A stretch of 64,000 nucleotides of DNA from Nymphaea colorata (taxonomy: Eukaryota > Streptophyta > Magnoliopsida > Nymphaeales > Nymphaeaceae), in contig NC_045147.1 of the NCBI RefSeq assembly GCF_008831285.2, positions 16,036,854 through 16,100,853 on the forward strand. The letters run 5' to 3'. Shown in pieces: positions 11,141 to 23,330 of this stretch. The notes below the pieces were generated by a model. The model was not told the DNA's origin. It searched no databases and saw only the letters and a list, made by a program, of their open reading frames with translations. A program made the position numbers and the translations under genes. The number at the start of each line of letters is the position of its first letter. The stretch's first letter is position 1.

Positions 11141-13494
11141 CGAACCCCTTTCCTTTTCTCTCTCTCGTGTTCGACTGTGCCACTCTACATTAGACCTTCC
11201 CGTTTGGTGAAAGAGCCCCTGTTACTGCCGGGTGGGCATTGCTCTGTGTGTGAAGATATCCAGTTTTGTGAGTTTTCCTTTTTAATATTTTGCTATGAGG
11301 TTCGGTGAAGGACTACTGAAGTTGGGCTTAGGAAGTTTCTGGGTGTTGGGTGATTTTCTTCAAGACGTTATGTTGTGCTCGTATAATCGTATATCTGTCA
11401 ATTGAATGGCGGATTTTTTATGGGTCTGTTAGTGTCCATCTGTCGACGGGCCTTTTTTGCGTCTGTTCATGTGCTTCTCGCGCTATTTGTGGTCTATAAC
11501 CGCCTCACTCGAGTACATGTTTCTCTTTGCGTCTTGCCCTCATGTCATGCTCCTCTCTGGCTCTTTCTCCCGGCTGCTTCAGAAACGGAAGCACAAGCCA
11601 CCACCCAAGGAGTAGAAAACCAGGAAAAAATAGCGAAGGTTTTTCATCAGTTCATTAGTAAACTGGTCATGCAACAATTACTGCTATGGGATATTAAATT
11701 ACTGAAAATTAGATAAAAAAGTGAACCATGATACTAATTCATACATGGCCAATTTCTGATCCCCTAGGGAGCAGTAGGCGGAACAAAATTACTACTTTCA
11801 TCTAATCCCAACTTTGATTTTGGGGATCAGTTCACCAATCTGTAAAATTTCAAGCCAAATGCCTGACACGCTGTTTGCATTCATACCCTTTCGTAGTTTT
11901 CCTCTTGTTGCCATTGTGTTCACCATCTCCACCTGCTGTCGTATTCTGCACCTCTTGCTGCCATATTCCTGCTGTTATTCTTCCTCCTGCAGTTGTTGTT
12001 TCGCCCTCTCTTCTTGACTCAGTCTGCCAAGTAATATATGTCTATAGAATAGGATGTGTATGCTCAAACCTAAGAAGTTGTTGCGGTTTCACTACTTCTG
12101 TCGTCAGATAATTTTATCTTCCTATAAATTTTACTTTCTCAAGGAACACCTAGATAGTTAGTCAAGTTACAGTTCAAATATGATTAGACAACTTTGTGAA
12201 AGGTGAATTTATTCTTTTTGGCTTAGATAGGGATGGTAGTTAATTTCTTTTTCCTTTCAAGTAGGGTTGATATTTCAACTAGCTAATGCTTTTTAAGCAA
12301 GTTTGCCTCGTATGGTTAGTGGATCTTTATGGATTGTGGTGTGACATACTATCGCATGAAATAAATGGTGATTATATTGTTGTTGCACGATCATTCATTA
12401 TATATTCTCACAAAGGCAAATTGCCAGTCTAAAAAAAAACTACGTATTGTTACAAGGGTACTTTGTTGATTATGAACTGTTATAGGAAATAAAAGGTTGA
12501 TTGTATATTGTTAACAAATATATAGATTTAGTTCATTACCTTTTTCTCTTTTATTGGAAATATTTGACACTTTAGGATATGAAAACTATATGGGTTGGTT
12601 GTAAAATGTACATATCAGGATGCCTATTTGGTGTCTCCTTAAAATGTTTTTTAGTTTAATTTATAAACAAAATTTTCTTTTCACGTATGTGCCCACCCTG
12701 TTTTAAATTTGTAGCTCCATTTCTGTAGCCTGTAAGGATGTTTGTTCTGACATGTCTATTGTAGCAGGAGCGTAATGATGGGATGCAATATTCGTAATTT
12801 TTAGTTGTATCAAATCTTATGTCAAATTATTTTTCCACATGTTGAACTTAGCTAAATCTTATTTGTGTCTTCCCTTCATTTTTTTCTCATTTGTATTAGT
12901 ATTTGTCATTTAATTTTCATGATTTGTTTGCAACAATTCTCTATTGATTTTCTAATTGTTAAGATGGTTTCCGATATCTTTGCTTTTTCAAGCTGGTAAT
13001 TTGTTTCCATCTTTTAGCAAGTTTCCAGTGGTTCTCGACCTGCGTAAGAGGTCAACAGTGTTCCATTTGCTACTTTGGACTGGTATCAGTAATCAGTTAT
13101 CTCTTTTCCTTTATCTCGTATTGTCAAATTTGCAAGGTGGAACACTTCATTTCCCTTATGATTTTCAGACAATCTTGCCTTATTTAATGGGTATACAGGA
13201 TTTGATTCATATCCTTAATATTATTATCAAAATACAATTGTACATTAGGCTTCTTAAAACTGAGGTCTTGAGTATGTGTATGTAATCAGTGAACGAGTAA
13301 AAATGAGATGAGAAGATTGAGTGCGTGACTGTGACCTTCTTCCCATGGATTTAGTCCTTTTGGGCTGAATACACATGTTTTCATTTCCCTGCCATCCAAG
13401 GATGTCTTCAGTTTTCCTATTTCACCATCCCAAGCAATTACTGATTACTTTTCCTTTTTGTTTGCTGAAACAGGACAACAGGTATATTCTTTGC
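11141..13494 (+). other. probable 5' leader intron of PUR7
   Basis: The stretch is T-rich on the plus strand, as plant introns are, and ends in the acceptor CTGAAACAG at about 13473. The open frames inside (for example near 11402-11716 and 12956-13285) look like nothing known and lack start context. No repeat with clear borders is seen. Confidence 0.35.
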
Positions 13495-16400
13495 ATGGCA
13501 CCTTCTTTTAGTACCTTAGAGGCTTCTTGTCTTCTCAAGTCGTCCTTTCTGCCTCGCCTTTCTGCAAGTCCCTCAACTACCCGAGCGAGCCTTCGGGTTT
13601 CAATGAGTTCTAAACTTGATGTTGGTGCCCTGAGTCATAAAGATTACATTCTGGAGGCAGCTCGCCTTGCCTCATCCGACACCCTCTCAGAAACCCATCT
13701 TCACAAGGCCATCCCCTCACTCAATTCAAAGTCTAAAGGAAAGGTATATTAAAGCTGAATATCCCCAGTTTCTCCATGTTCAGATAAAGATTTGGCTCTC
13801 CTTTTTTCAGGTTAGAGATATCTATGAGTATGGAGATTATCTTGTTATTGTCACCACTGACAGGTTGAGTGCTTTCGACAGAGTCCTTGCCTCAATTCCA
13901 TTCAAAGGCCAGGTTTTTTCTCCTTTAGATCTTCATCAATTTGTTTATGGACTTACTTCTAGCTTTTTTATTTTTTAAAAATGAAGGCACCATGGCTTCT
14001 GCAGTTGCTTCCATCCTTGTTGATGGTTTTGTGCTTGGCATGCTAGACAATCTTATGGTGCTTTTGGGTCTTTTGTTGTATTCTTGCAGCATGCTTTTCA
14101 TTTGGAAGATATCTCTTGTTTGCTTGGCTGTTTCACTTGCCATTGCAAGTCTTAATTTCAATTGTGGTTATGTTCTGTTTGTTTTTCAGGTTCTTAATGA
14201 GATTAGCTTATGGTGGTTTGATCAGACACGGCACATTACTCAAAATGCTGTGATTTCTTCACCAGATAAAAATGTGACGATTTCAAGGAGGTGTTCAGTT
14301 TTCCCAGTTGAGTTTGTTGGTGAGAAATGCTTAATCCATTTTTCCACCTCTAGGTTACGTCTTCTAGCATTTACTGCACGAAATAATCACTACTGTTGTG
14401 GCATGAATATTGTGCACCAGTAGCCTTTGGTTCAGTTTTGTCTTTTGCACTAATTAGGTTGGCATGTTTCACTCATTCACAGTTCGAGGTTATGTGACTG
14501 GGAGTACTGATACTTCATTATGGACAGTCTATAACAAAGGCATAAGAAACTACTGTGGCAACCCTCTACCAGATGGTATCTTTGTCAATTAAGTTTCATA
14601 CTGATGCAACACTGCATAACTTGCACATTTTTACTTTGGCTAATACTAGACCCTGTTATGAAGGTTTGGTGAAGAACCAACAGCTAGCAAAAAATATTCT
14701 GACCCCAACTACCAAAGCTAAAGACCATGATGTACCTGTAACTCCAGATCAGGTTTATTTCTCTTGACCCTTTTGTAAGTTTTCTTGTGAATAAACTGCT
14801 GTTTTGAATTGAACTTCACTATACAAATGTAAAACACTTGGTTAAATTTAGTAGTTGCTAGTTTTGGTCCTTCTATCCCATATGGATGGGAAATATTTAG
14901 GTGTAGTCCTTGATGATTATCACAGGTTAGGATACATCTATATGTAGGCCTAAGATGATCTTCATATGATTCTTTCACATTACATTTGGGACATTAAGTA
15001 ACTTATGGTTTATTCTTTGAGCTCTACATCATCATGCAATATCTTGTGATTCTAGTCACCAGCTTGGACCCTTTAGTTTGCAATGAAATCTTTAATTTGT
15101 TGCAAAATTCTCTCATGAAGTTGCATGTATCGATGGCCTCATGTTTTTTAAATAACTTGCTCAGGGTTCTGCTTATATTAGGCAAGGAAATGAATAAAAT
15201 ATATAAGAAAATCCATTTGGTTTTTCTTATTGCTGCATGAAATGTTGCCATCTTCTTCTCAAATGAATGATCTTCCATATATGCAACTTCAGATAATTTT
15301 GATCTATGTAGTTTGAACATCAATGCTGACAATATTTCATTGGCTGTTCTTGACTTCATGTGTCTTGTAGAACAAGCATTGGTCTGGTGAATATGAAATC
15401 ATGTCCTTAGTTTATCAAATAAATTGAATTTGCTGAAGAAAATTATAGTTTCTGGTCAGTTTCACTTTTGGTGAAATTTTGGAGTTTGTATGTGTGTGAG
15501 TTTTTACCAACAGAATGTATATTAAACTGTTTCAGTCTTAATGATCTTAAAGTAAAATTTAATTCTTAGCAGGTTATTTTGTTTCTTCTGAATTAACGGT
15601 TTCCCCCCTTTCTAGCAAAGGCTCCATATGCAAATAAATTATGTTAATTGTCATGAAATGCCTTTTCTGCCTTTGGTTTATGGATTAGACTGTAAGTTGA
15701 CATGCACTTTATCTATGTCACAGATAATCAGTCAAGGTCTAATGACCCAAGATGAATTTGATGAAGCACGTGCTAAAGCATTAGCTTTATTTGAATATGG
15801 ACAAGTAAACCTGCTGATCTCATTTTGTAGTTATTGTTGTTCCTTCCTTTTTGTTTGTTTCCTATCATTGTCATTTCTTTATATACACATGTTTAACTTC
15901 ATGTCACATGAATTGACATTGGCTTCATATTGTTTGGTCTGTGATTGTTGCTTCGTACTATTCCTTTCCTTTCCTTGCTCTGCAATCTAGATTCAATTCA
16001 GTTGGAAGCTGAGCAGATGCTTCTATATTGGAAGATGTATTAACCCAGATATTGCTCAAGTGACAGTATCAAGGAACTCATTTCTCTCAAAAAGGTCCTA
16101 ATAAGTTGAATAGTTGCGATCTGAATCTGAGGTACCTTGAATTCCAGGCCATGCTCACACAGTTTGTATTTTTATTTTTTTGGGGTCACCACAGCACAAA
16201 GTTGTGATGATTCATATTGATTTTTCATCTCCACTAAATACTGAAGACATGAAAGTTACGAACCCTTAGTTATGCATCCATTGGCACAATTGTTTTGATA
16301 GCGTGTACATAGGGCGTACTGCTTTGGAGTTTAATCATAAGCAAATTGAGGTGATATTTGCTCTGACTTAGCTTAATTTCGAACAATTGTTACTTATCTG

Positions 16401-18284
16401 TATTGTTTCTAATACATCCATAATGGCATAACCTGTGATGTCAGCGTGAGAAAAGAATAGATAGAAATTTACTTCATGTATATTAACATGTGATTTCTAT
16501 GTTAATTTTGTAGTGCGTGAGCTTTGCATGCAGTTCATGTTTCTCATATGTCTGATTCATATTCCTGATGGCAGAACTCATGATGCATAGTGTCCAAAAC
16601 ATTGCATAAAAATAGCTTTCTGGAATTTAACGTGTGCATGTTAAGTTGCAATTTGTTGTGCTACTATAGATCCCAATTACTTTTCACTTATGTTTCTAAT
16701 GCAAGTTTTTCTTCTAATGTCATTGTGGTGGGAGATAGCTTGTTGCTTCGAGTCATGGCCTCCTGTTGGTGGATACAAAGTATGAATTTGGAAAAGGACC
16801 CGATGGTAGCATTGTCTTAATCGATGAGGTCAGGGATCAGTTCTTGGAAAGGTCAATAGTATTGTTTCTTGATCATATTTAGTATACAGCAAAAAAACAT
16901 TTTTTCCCTTTGATTTTGCATATTCTAGTGTATGGCCATCTGAAGACCATAAAATGGGCTAACACAATTAACCGTTTTTCGAGGGCATAGTAGATCTTAA
17001 CATGATACCTCTGCAGGGAGTAGGTGACAGTACATGTGTAAGACAGTACTTACACACACACACATGCATATCTGCTATTCCACAATCCTGCAGCTGTGGA
17101 TGTATTCTGATCCAGCAGAGAGCAGAGGTTCTGATAATAGTTGGAAAAATGCCCCTTGCTTTTCTTTTTGAAGGCTAGTGGCTTCCCTCTCTCAGTTACA
17201 GACCTCAAACTGTTCTCTAGTTGATAGAAGTTAGAACTAACAACTAACCTACTAACTGAAAGCACAAATTCTATCTAGAGGATGTCTTTGGTTCACTGAC
17301 TGGTTATCCTTAGCTACTGCTATCAATCATTTTCACATCATGGTAGTTAACTTTTGGTGTTAAAACTTTGACATGGAAATCGCTACAAATTGAAGAAAAC
17401 TGCATTCGATGTGCCCCTTTTTTCATTTCATTAACCCATTATGTTTTGTGTGTCCTATTTGAGGTGCTGTGGAAATCGAGTAAAGTAAAATATTAGCAAT
17501 TTTCACTTCTTGTGTTTCTCCTATGTGAAATGAGGTGGAATTGAGGAAAGTACATTGGCAGCAATTAGTGTCATTTATCACTTAAAGAGATTAACCGACT
17601 TATGCATACTATTTGAATATTTCCAGGTACATACCCCTGATTCAAGCAGATACTGGATTGCTCAATCATATCAGAAGCGTTTGGAGAAAGGTCTAGAACC
17701 TGAAAATGTCGATAAGGTAGGTGTCATATATCTTTGTGTAGGTGACATCCGGTTTTCCTCTTATTTGGTCACTGGTCTTTTGCCATGCATTTATTGCTGT
17801 CATTGTTATTGTGTCCTGATTTGATGAGCTATATTAGGAATTCTTGAGATTATGGTTTAAAGATCACTGCAATCCATACGAAGATGAGGTTGGTTTCTTT
17901 TGGCTTTCTTAATTTCTTTTGAGCTGCACAGAACTGCAACCTTATTTGAGAATCATGTTGTGCAGATCCTTCCAAATGCACCATTGGATCTTGTTTGTGA
18001 GCTTGCTTGGCGGTACTTCTGTTTTCACACAAACTTTGATCTGATTATTTTGTTTCACAGTGGCTTAACTTATTGGTCCTTTTATGCAGTTATATATTCT
18101 TGTACGAGAAAATAACAAACAAAAAATTTGAGTTACCAAGAGCAGATGTAAATCCTAAGACTCCATTTTCTCTTTTTATGCAACAGGGTTCTTCATATTG
18201 ATTGTCTTAATTATCACTTTTCAGGAACCTGTGCATGACCGTATATCCCGAAATGTTTCTGAAGCAATTTTGAACCTTGTCTAG
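13495..18284 (+). CDS. PUR7: phosphoribosylaminoimidazole-succinocarboxamide synthase (SAICAR synthetase), 12 exons, complete
   Basis: Catalyses ATP-dependent joining of aspartate to CAIR, giving SAICAR in de novo purine synthesis, which in plants is largely plastid-located. Exons are 13495-13743, 13811-13912, 14190-14319, 14483-14575, 14664-14752, 15724-15804, 16739-16828, 17627-17716, 17838-17888, 17966-18012, 18090-18147 and 18225-18284. All introns are GT-AG and phases agree, giving 379 residues, slightly shorter than the usual roughly 400. Residues 1 to about 38 are Ser/Thr/Arg-rich and poor in acids, as in a plastid transit peptide. The core has [20 protein letters not shown], the first SAICAR-synthetase signature [13 protein letters not shown] at 156-168 and the second, VDTKYEFGK, at 259-267. 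I chose the ATG at 13495 because it starts the transit-like segment just after a likely leader-intron acceptor; the upstream in-frame ATG at 13375 falls in intron-like sequence. No broken exon is seen. Confidence 0.96.
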
Positions 18285-19300
18285 CACTGATGGTGCAACG
18301 CAGATAAAGAGCTTTGGCTTGCTTGAAGGTAAAAATTAAGTGAACTGTGGTTCTACCTAGGTTTTATGTCTACTATATTGTCCAAGAATGTACCTGTGTG
18401 ATATGGGCGAAGATCTATGCAGAAAATGACACTTAAATTTTGTGCGATTAATATAAACTAATATCATTCTTTTTTAGCTAAAGAACAATTTGTCTTATTT
18501 TAATCTCAGATGCCGTTTTTGCGTGATTGAAGCTTGGTAGCTCTCACAAGAAGCAGCGTAAAACTACTTCGGCTGATTTTATTAAATGGAATAAGCACGC
18601 GATGAGTGTAGGTTTTTTATTAATGGATGCCTATATAAGAGATGTATCATAACTTATGCGGCAAAAATATTTAAAGAAAGGTACATGTCAAATTGTTGGT
18701 ATCTGTGGGTTGCTTTTCCCCCTCTGGATAGAGGTTATAGTAATCGGTTACTTGTTTTGACGGGCAAGTGCATTAACTTCCATAAAATCTTGGACGAATT
18801 CACATCATTTTGAGTGGTTGTGGGTTGGATGCAGGGTCAGATATGGGGGATCAGATTATACTCTTACAACTTTCTTCGGGCCTGTATAGGTTCGCATCAT
18901 CTTTACTGCTCCTAGGCATTGATGCAACAAATTCAGATCTATGTGATCTTAGTAGAAACTCTGATGCGAATTCAGATCCTGTCTCAAGGCACGGCAAAAT
19001 CTCCAATACAGGACACCACTCATCCTAAGCTATGCCCTGTAACCCTCTCACTACGTTCATTCCAGATGATTGATTATTAGCTTTTCTCTTTTCATAAATC
19101 TATGAGTTCTTTTGGAAGATCCAGCTTCCAAATTCTTAAATATGAAAACCTGACCTTTCTGAAGGAGCATAGCAAATTATGGGCACTCGGTGAAACCACG
19201 TATTATACCACCATCAAAACAATGCACCCACAAAACCACACATCATGAAGAATCCATAAACCATAAGCCAAGAAACCATCCTGTCAGGCTGTCCCACAAA
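18285..19300. other. PUR7 3' UTR and adjoining spacer
   Basis: The first few hundred bases after the PUR7 stop should carry its 3' UTR. The rest is AT-rich spacer with no gene. A short open frame at 18810-19028 resembles nothing known. Confidence 0.35.
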
Positions 19301-19309
19301 TAAAGCTGC

Positions 19310-19570
19310 GCATCCAGTTGGGTACCCATTGGGGCTTTCGGTTTCTCAGCCTGGGTGATAAACTGTGGCCTCGGTTCAAGACCATATCCGGCCCGACCCT
19401 ATATGCATATAAAATTATATTTGTATATAATTTTCACCATAAATGTTATACATATATATATATATATATCGGGTTGGACCAGGCTGGCCCTGAACCTTGA
19501 TGGTCAGGCTCGGACTCCAGGCCTGACTTTGAGTTGGACGAGGCCAGCCCCATGTCCAGCCCTAGCAGTA
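19310..19570. repeat. decayed GC-edged, AT-cored repeat, possibly a non-autonomous DNA transposon
   Basis: The segment has GC-rich ends and an AT-rich centre with a TA run at 19450-19470. Its right end, read inwards on the minus strand, is CTAGGGCTGGACATGGGGC. The left end has a loosely similar CAGTTGGGTACCCATTGGGGC. Ends of this type are frequent in plant MITE-like repeats. No target-site duplication could be recognised. Confidence 0.35.
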
Positions 19571-21381
19571 CATTTTCCGCCAATGTCTTAAATTTCAGTG
19601 AACTTATTGCTACAAAATTCAGGAATGATCATTGTGTTCATAAGTAAGAAGTAATGTAGCATGTTTTATATATGTTTTTCAATTGAGTTCTTCCCCCTTT
19701 TGGGGGTTTTAAGTATTGCCATTTTGTGCGTTAAAAATATAAACCCAAACATTCCCAGAATGTCATGAACAAAAACTGAGCAGATAATGGACGTTGCTTT
19801 TGAAAATGTCACTACCGAATCTCGTATATGTGAGTCTGTGACTCCGTAATCCAAAGTAACTTGTGCCTCATGTATTAAATTGAAATTGACTGTTTTTTGG
19901 TTACTAAAAATTAGAAGAATAAGAAGTCCAGGTTTCCTATACATGCCCACGACTGAGAGCTCTCTTGTTCTCGATCTAGCCAGATCAAAATAACTTAAAG
20001 ACTTCAAAGTTTTGCGTCTGTCTTCGGAAGACTTCTATATATGAGGAACACCGTTAGTTGAACGGACTTAAATAGCCTATAATGTCATAAAATCCAGTAA
20101 TAGTATGTTCTTTTGATTCCAAAACAAAGCTTTCTTCAACTTATTGCCTTTCTCCAACTCATTATGTCTCGAAATGACAGATTTCTGCGCTTTCTATAAG
20201 CTAAAGCTTATGATAACACATGTCAAACTTCATGACCAAAGGCGTATAAGGAACGGAACAGATCACCAAGAGATGTTCTATGCTTGATCCATAAATAGAA
20301 GTTGGTCTCTGCCGTTCTTATTTTAGTTGTTCCATAGCAAAAAAATCCTTGGTTAATTCCTATCGTTCTACCAGAAAAAAAAATCCTCATTAGTTCGTCG
20401 GCATTTCTAAGATCTCCCGCTTGGAGACTTGATTTGAGGTAACCCAATTGAAGAAAAATTTACTCCAAGTGAGAGTTCTACTGAACCAATGTGCATAGAA
20501 AGAGAAGCTTTCCAGCACAAGGGCACAACTTCCGGGGAGCGCCATGGGGTTAATTCAAGGACAGAATGATGCCTCCTCCAATTTCCACTATGCTCTCATT
20601 AAGCACATCATGAAAGTGGAGATGAAGTACTGTTTACAGCTTTTATCGAAACAGAATGACAGGAAAGGAAGGGCAAACCACAGTCTGCGATTTCAGGATA
20701 TATAACTCAGTTTAAATTTTAACGGCATTTTGCATCAGGTGATTCAGGTCCTGTGAAACATGTCATAATGCTTCTATGAAGAATTGCTAAAGATCTTGAA
20801 TATGTAGAAGAATGATTGGAAAAGAGCACCAATTTCTAGATTCTAGTGAGAAGTTATAAATAGGAGAACCACATGAAGTAATATCATGCATGCCATAAAT
20901 TTTTGCCAGAAAATGAAGTTATGTTAGGACTCTTCGAATTTTTGTCGCAATCTTTCGTTTTCTTTTTTTCTTTTTTTTTTTGTTTGTTTAGAGGATATCT
21001 ATTAATATTCATCAGTAGTCATGCTCGCATGCATCTCCTTTAACTAATTTTCCAAAACAAATAGAATGAGATTAGTTGGGAATGCTTATTTTGCATTACG
21101 ATTTGTACATTCTCGTCTTCTTCTTAAATGCACTCAATTGCAAGAAAAATCACGGGATCATGCGCGAGTGCAGCTGCAAAAAAATCAGTACTGTTGTGAA
21201 AATTACAACCATTTGAACTCGTGATTGAGCAACAATCACATGTAAAAGAAATCATGTGCTTAGAAAAGGGGGGAGAGAAAGAGAGAGAGAGAGAGAGAGA
21301 GATTGATTTTATTGAAGGAACGTCAACATAGACGCCGATCACGTTTAGATCTAGTGGGGCCCAGCCTATATCTAATCTCTA
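19571..21381. other. intergenic, AT-rich
   Basis: No gene is supported. There is a GA run at 21273-21302. Short open frames on both strands have no recognisable domain. Confidence 0.4.
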
Positions 21382-21471
21382 AGATTATTGTCATGTGTTT
21401 TATAGAAACTTGAAAGAGAGAAAAAAAGATTATTGTCATGTGTTTTATAGAAACTTGAAAGAGAGAAAAAA
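21382..21471. repeat. perfect 45-bp tandem duplication
   Basis: The unit starting AGATTATTGTCATGTG at 21382 and ending in an A-rich tract is repeated at 21427 without visible mismatch. Its exactness in non-coding spacer suggests a recent slippage or repair event. Confidence 0.85.
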
Positions 21472-22179
21472 ACTATGTTTTTTTGTCTAACAGAAGGAAA
21501 AGAAAAGAAAGGAACAAACAATGGACACCTAAAGACCTCACAACCTAGGAGGGTTCTCTCAGGGAGGGGGGGGGCCACTTGGGCCGTGGCTCCATCCAAA
21601 TAAATTGAAAAAAAGAATATATTAAAAAAATTAAAAAATTTTAGTTGCATCATGTATTTTTTGGATTCGGGTTTAATTTGGATCTATCCAAATCAGTTCG
21701 TAGGACCGTTTGGCCCGCTCCTAACAAAAGTCTTGAACTCCACCCCTGGTTTTACTACTGTGTGTGTGTGTTTTTTTGATCCATTGAGTGGAGCTTTGAC
21801 CTCATAAAATCCAAATGAGGGGTCCAAATCTCTAACCTGAGTCAAATATGTCTGCAAGTACTGGGATCACACCTTAGATGTCGAAGCATTTTGAAAGAAT
21901 GTTGCTGTCTTCAAGAAAAATTAAAGCTTCCTACCTTCCAGCTTATTTGCGAGATACTATCTCATACGATATTATCTTTGACTCTTGAGTTTGAATTCTG
22001 TGATTGCCCATCTGTTTTTGGGTTTTGACATACTTCTTAACTATAAACATGCAAGGACATTGCCTATAACATCCCACATGCAGGAACTTCACAAGAATGA
22101 TCTTGTCAAATGGTGTCAGGCTATATGTGGACTTGGCTATTATCCTGTCTCTTAGTCAATTAAGTTATGAACTTTGTGC

Positions 22180-22250
22180 CTTAAGGGGCACAGCTCAAAT
22201 GGGCGAGCAGGAGGTGCTTGTGTGGTGTGTTCCCAGTTTGATCCATGGTG
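22180..22250 (+). repeat. tRNA-like segment, possible SINE head
   Basis: AGCTCAAATGG at 22192-22202 resembles the RNA polymerase III A box. AGTTTGATCC at 22235-22244 resembles a B box, at roughly tRNA spacing. The region does not fold into a full tRNA (no acceptor stem or plausible anticodon arm), so a tRNA-derived SINE remnant is more likely than a tRNA gene. Confidence 0.3.
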
Positions 22251-22789
22251 GGCTATGCTCCGGTATAAAAAGCAGGGTGGGCTCTACATGCAAGTTGAAG
22301 CATGGGTTGTTCCATCGTTTGATACCAACGTAGTTCTGGACCCTGAAAACAAAAGAAATGAAGAAAGCTTCAGAAAACAAAAGAAAGGAAGGGAGAATAA
22401 CCTCCCACTCAACCTCCCCAAAAAAAAAATGCTGCACTTTGCATTAGTTGTAGGTCAGGTCGATGTGCTTAGTGACATGTATGATTATGATAATGTCAAT
22501 GTATGGAATATCTACGTTTATCTCTTGTTATCCTGCATCTTGTCTTTCTATTCTCCAAATAAGCATGCAAAAGTGTGTAAAGATTGCTATGAATCACCTT
22601 CTCGACAAATATTATTGCCAAATCGCAATCGATGGGCCGAAGGCAAGGACAACCAACTAATTAAGGGCTATAATTAATTCACTGTCCGAAATCTCCAGTT
22701 ACAAGTAAAGACGAGAGTGTACCAACCGATGTTAATCTTCATTGATTTTAAGTCAAGTGGTAAGGTTGGTTGATTTGGACCATCCAAGA

Positions 22790-23330
22790 GCTCTGATACC
22801 AGTGAACAAAGTGGAGAAAAAAGGGGGAGGAAGACTAGACTCGACCAGAGGAGAAGTAAGAAGAAAACGATTCTTCAGGACGGGAGAGGTCAGCCATCTA
22901 AGACACCAGCCTGACACGAAAGCCTTCTTCCCATCCGACGGCTGGAGGAGCCCTTTGATTTCCAGATGGACGGCGGAAATCGAGTCCCCATCGAGGGAAT
23001 TTCTTCTTGGGTGGGCCAACGGCTCTCTCTGTCGCTCTCCTCCCCAAAGGCATTTAAAACTCATTAGCAACGCCGGTTGGTTGGCGGTTGGTCGTCGACT
23101 CGCCGGCGAAATTTTGGCCAATTCGAGCTTGAAACGTGTTTGGTAGGCTGGCGTTTGGTCCACCCTCTTCCTCCCGTCTCCATTTATGTGCGTGGCCGCG
23201 TTCGGACCCGCTCGTCCGTCCGGCCCCACAGACTGTTCGGGAACAGTACGAGGCAGTCCCTCTCTAGATCCATCTTTTTCTTTTTTCCGTTCAATACTTA
23301 TAAAAATGACAGACAAGGATGAATCATCGA
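22790..23330 (-). mobile_element. LTR-retrotransposon remnant: primer-binding site and possible 5' LTR
   Basis: On the minus strand, TGGTATCAGAGC at 22801-22790 exactly matches the complement of the plant initiator Met-tRNA 3' end, the usual primer-binding site of plant Ty1/copia elements. It is preceded by TTTGTTCA and one spacer base, so the GC-richer sequence to its right (up to about 23.3 kb) would be the LTR, ending in CA. No gag, protease or polymerase frame follows to the left, and no second LTR was recognised. The element would be strongly deleted, or a short TRIM-like element. The LTR's outer limit is not defined. Confidence 0.4.

Noticed and set aside
13375..13494. Upstream in-frame ATG extending PUR7 by 40 residues
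   Set aside because: The extension translates T-rich intron-like sequence and crosses a probable leader-intron acceptor. The downstream start gives a normal plastid transit peptide.
21382..21471. CRISPR-like or other spaced repeat array
   Set aside because: The copies are directly adjacent and only two; no spaced repeat array exists anywhere in the window and the DNA is plant nuclear.
22180..22250. tRNA gene suggested by A- and B-box-like words
   Set aside because: No acceptor stem, anticodon arm or T-loop pairing could be drawn.
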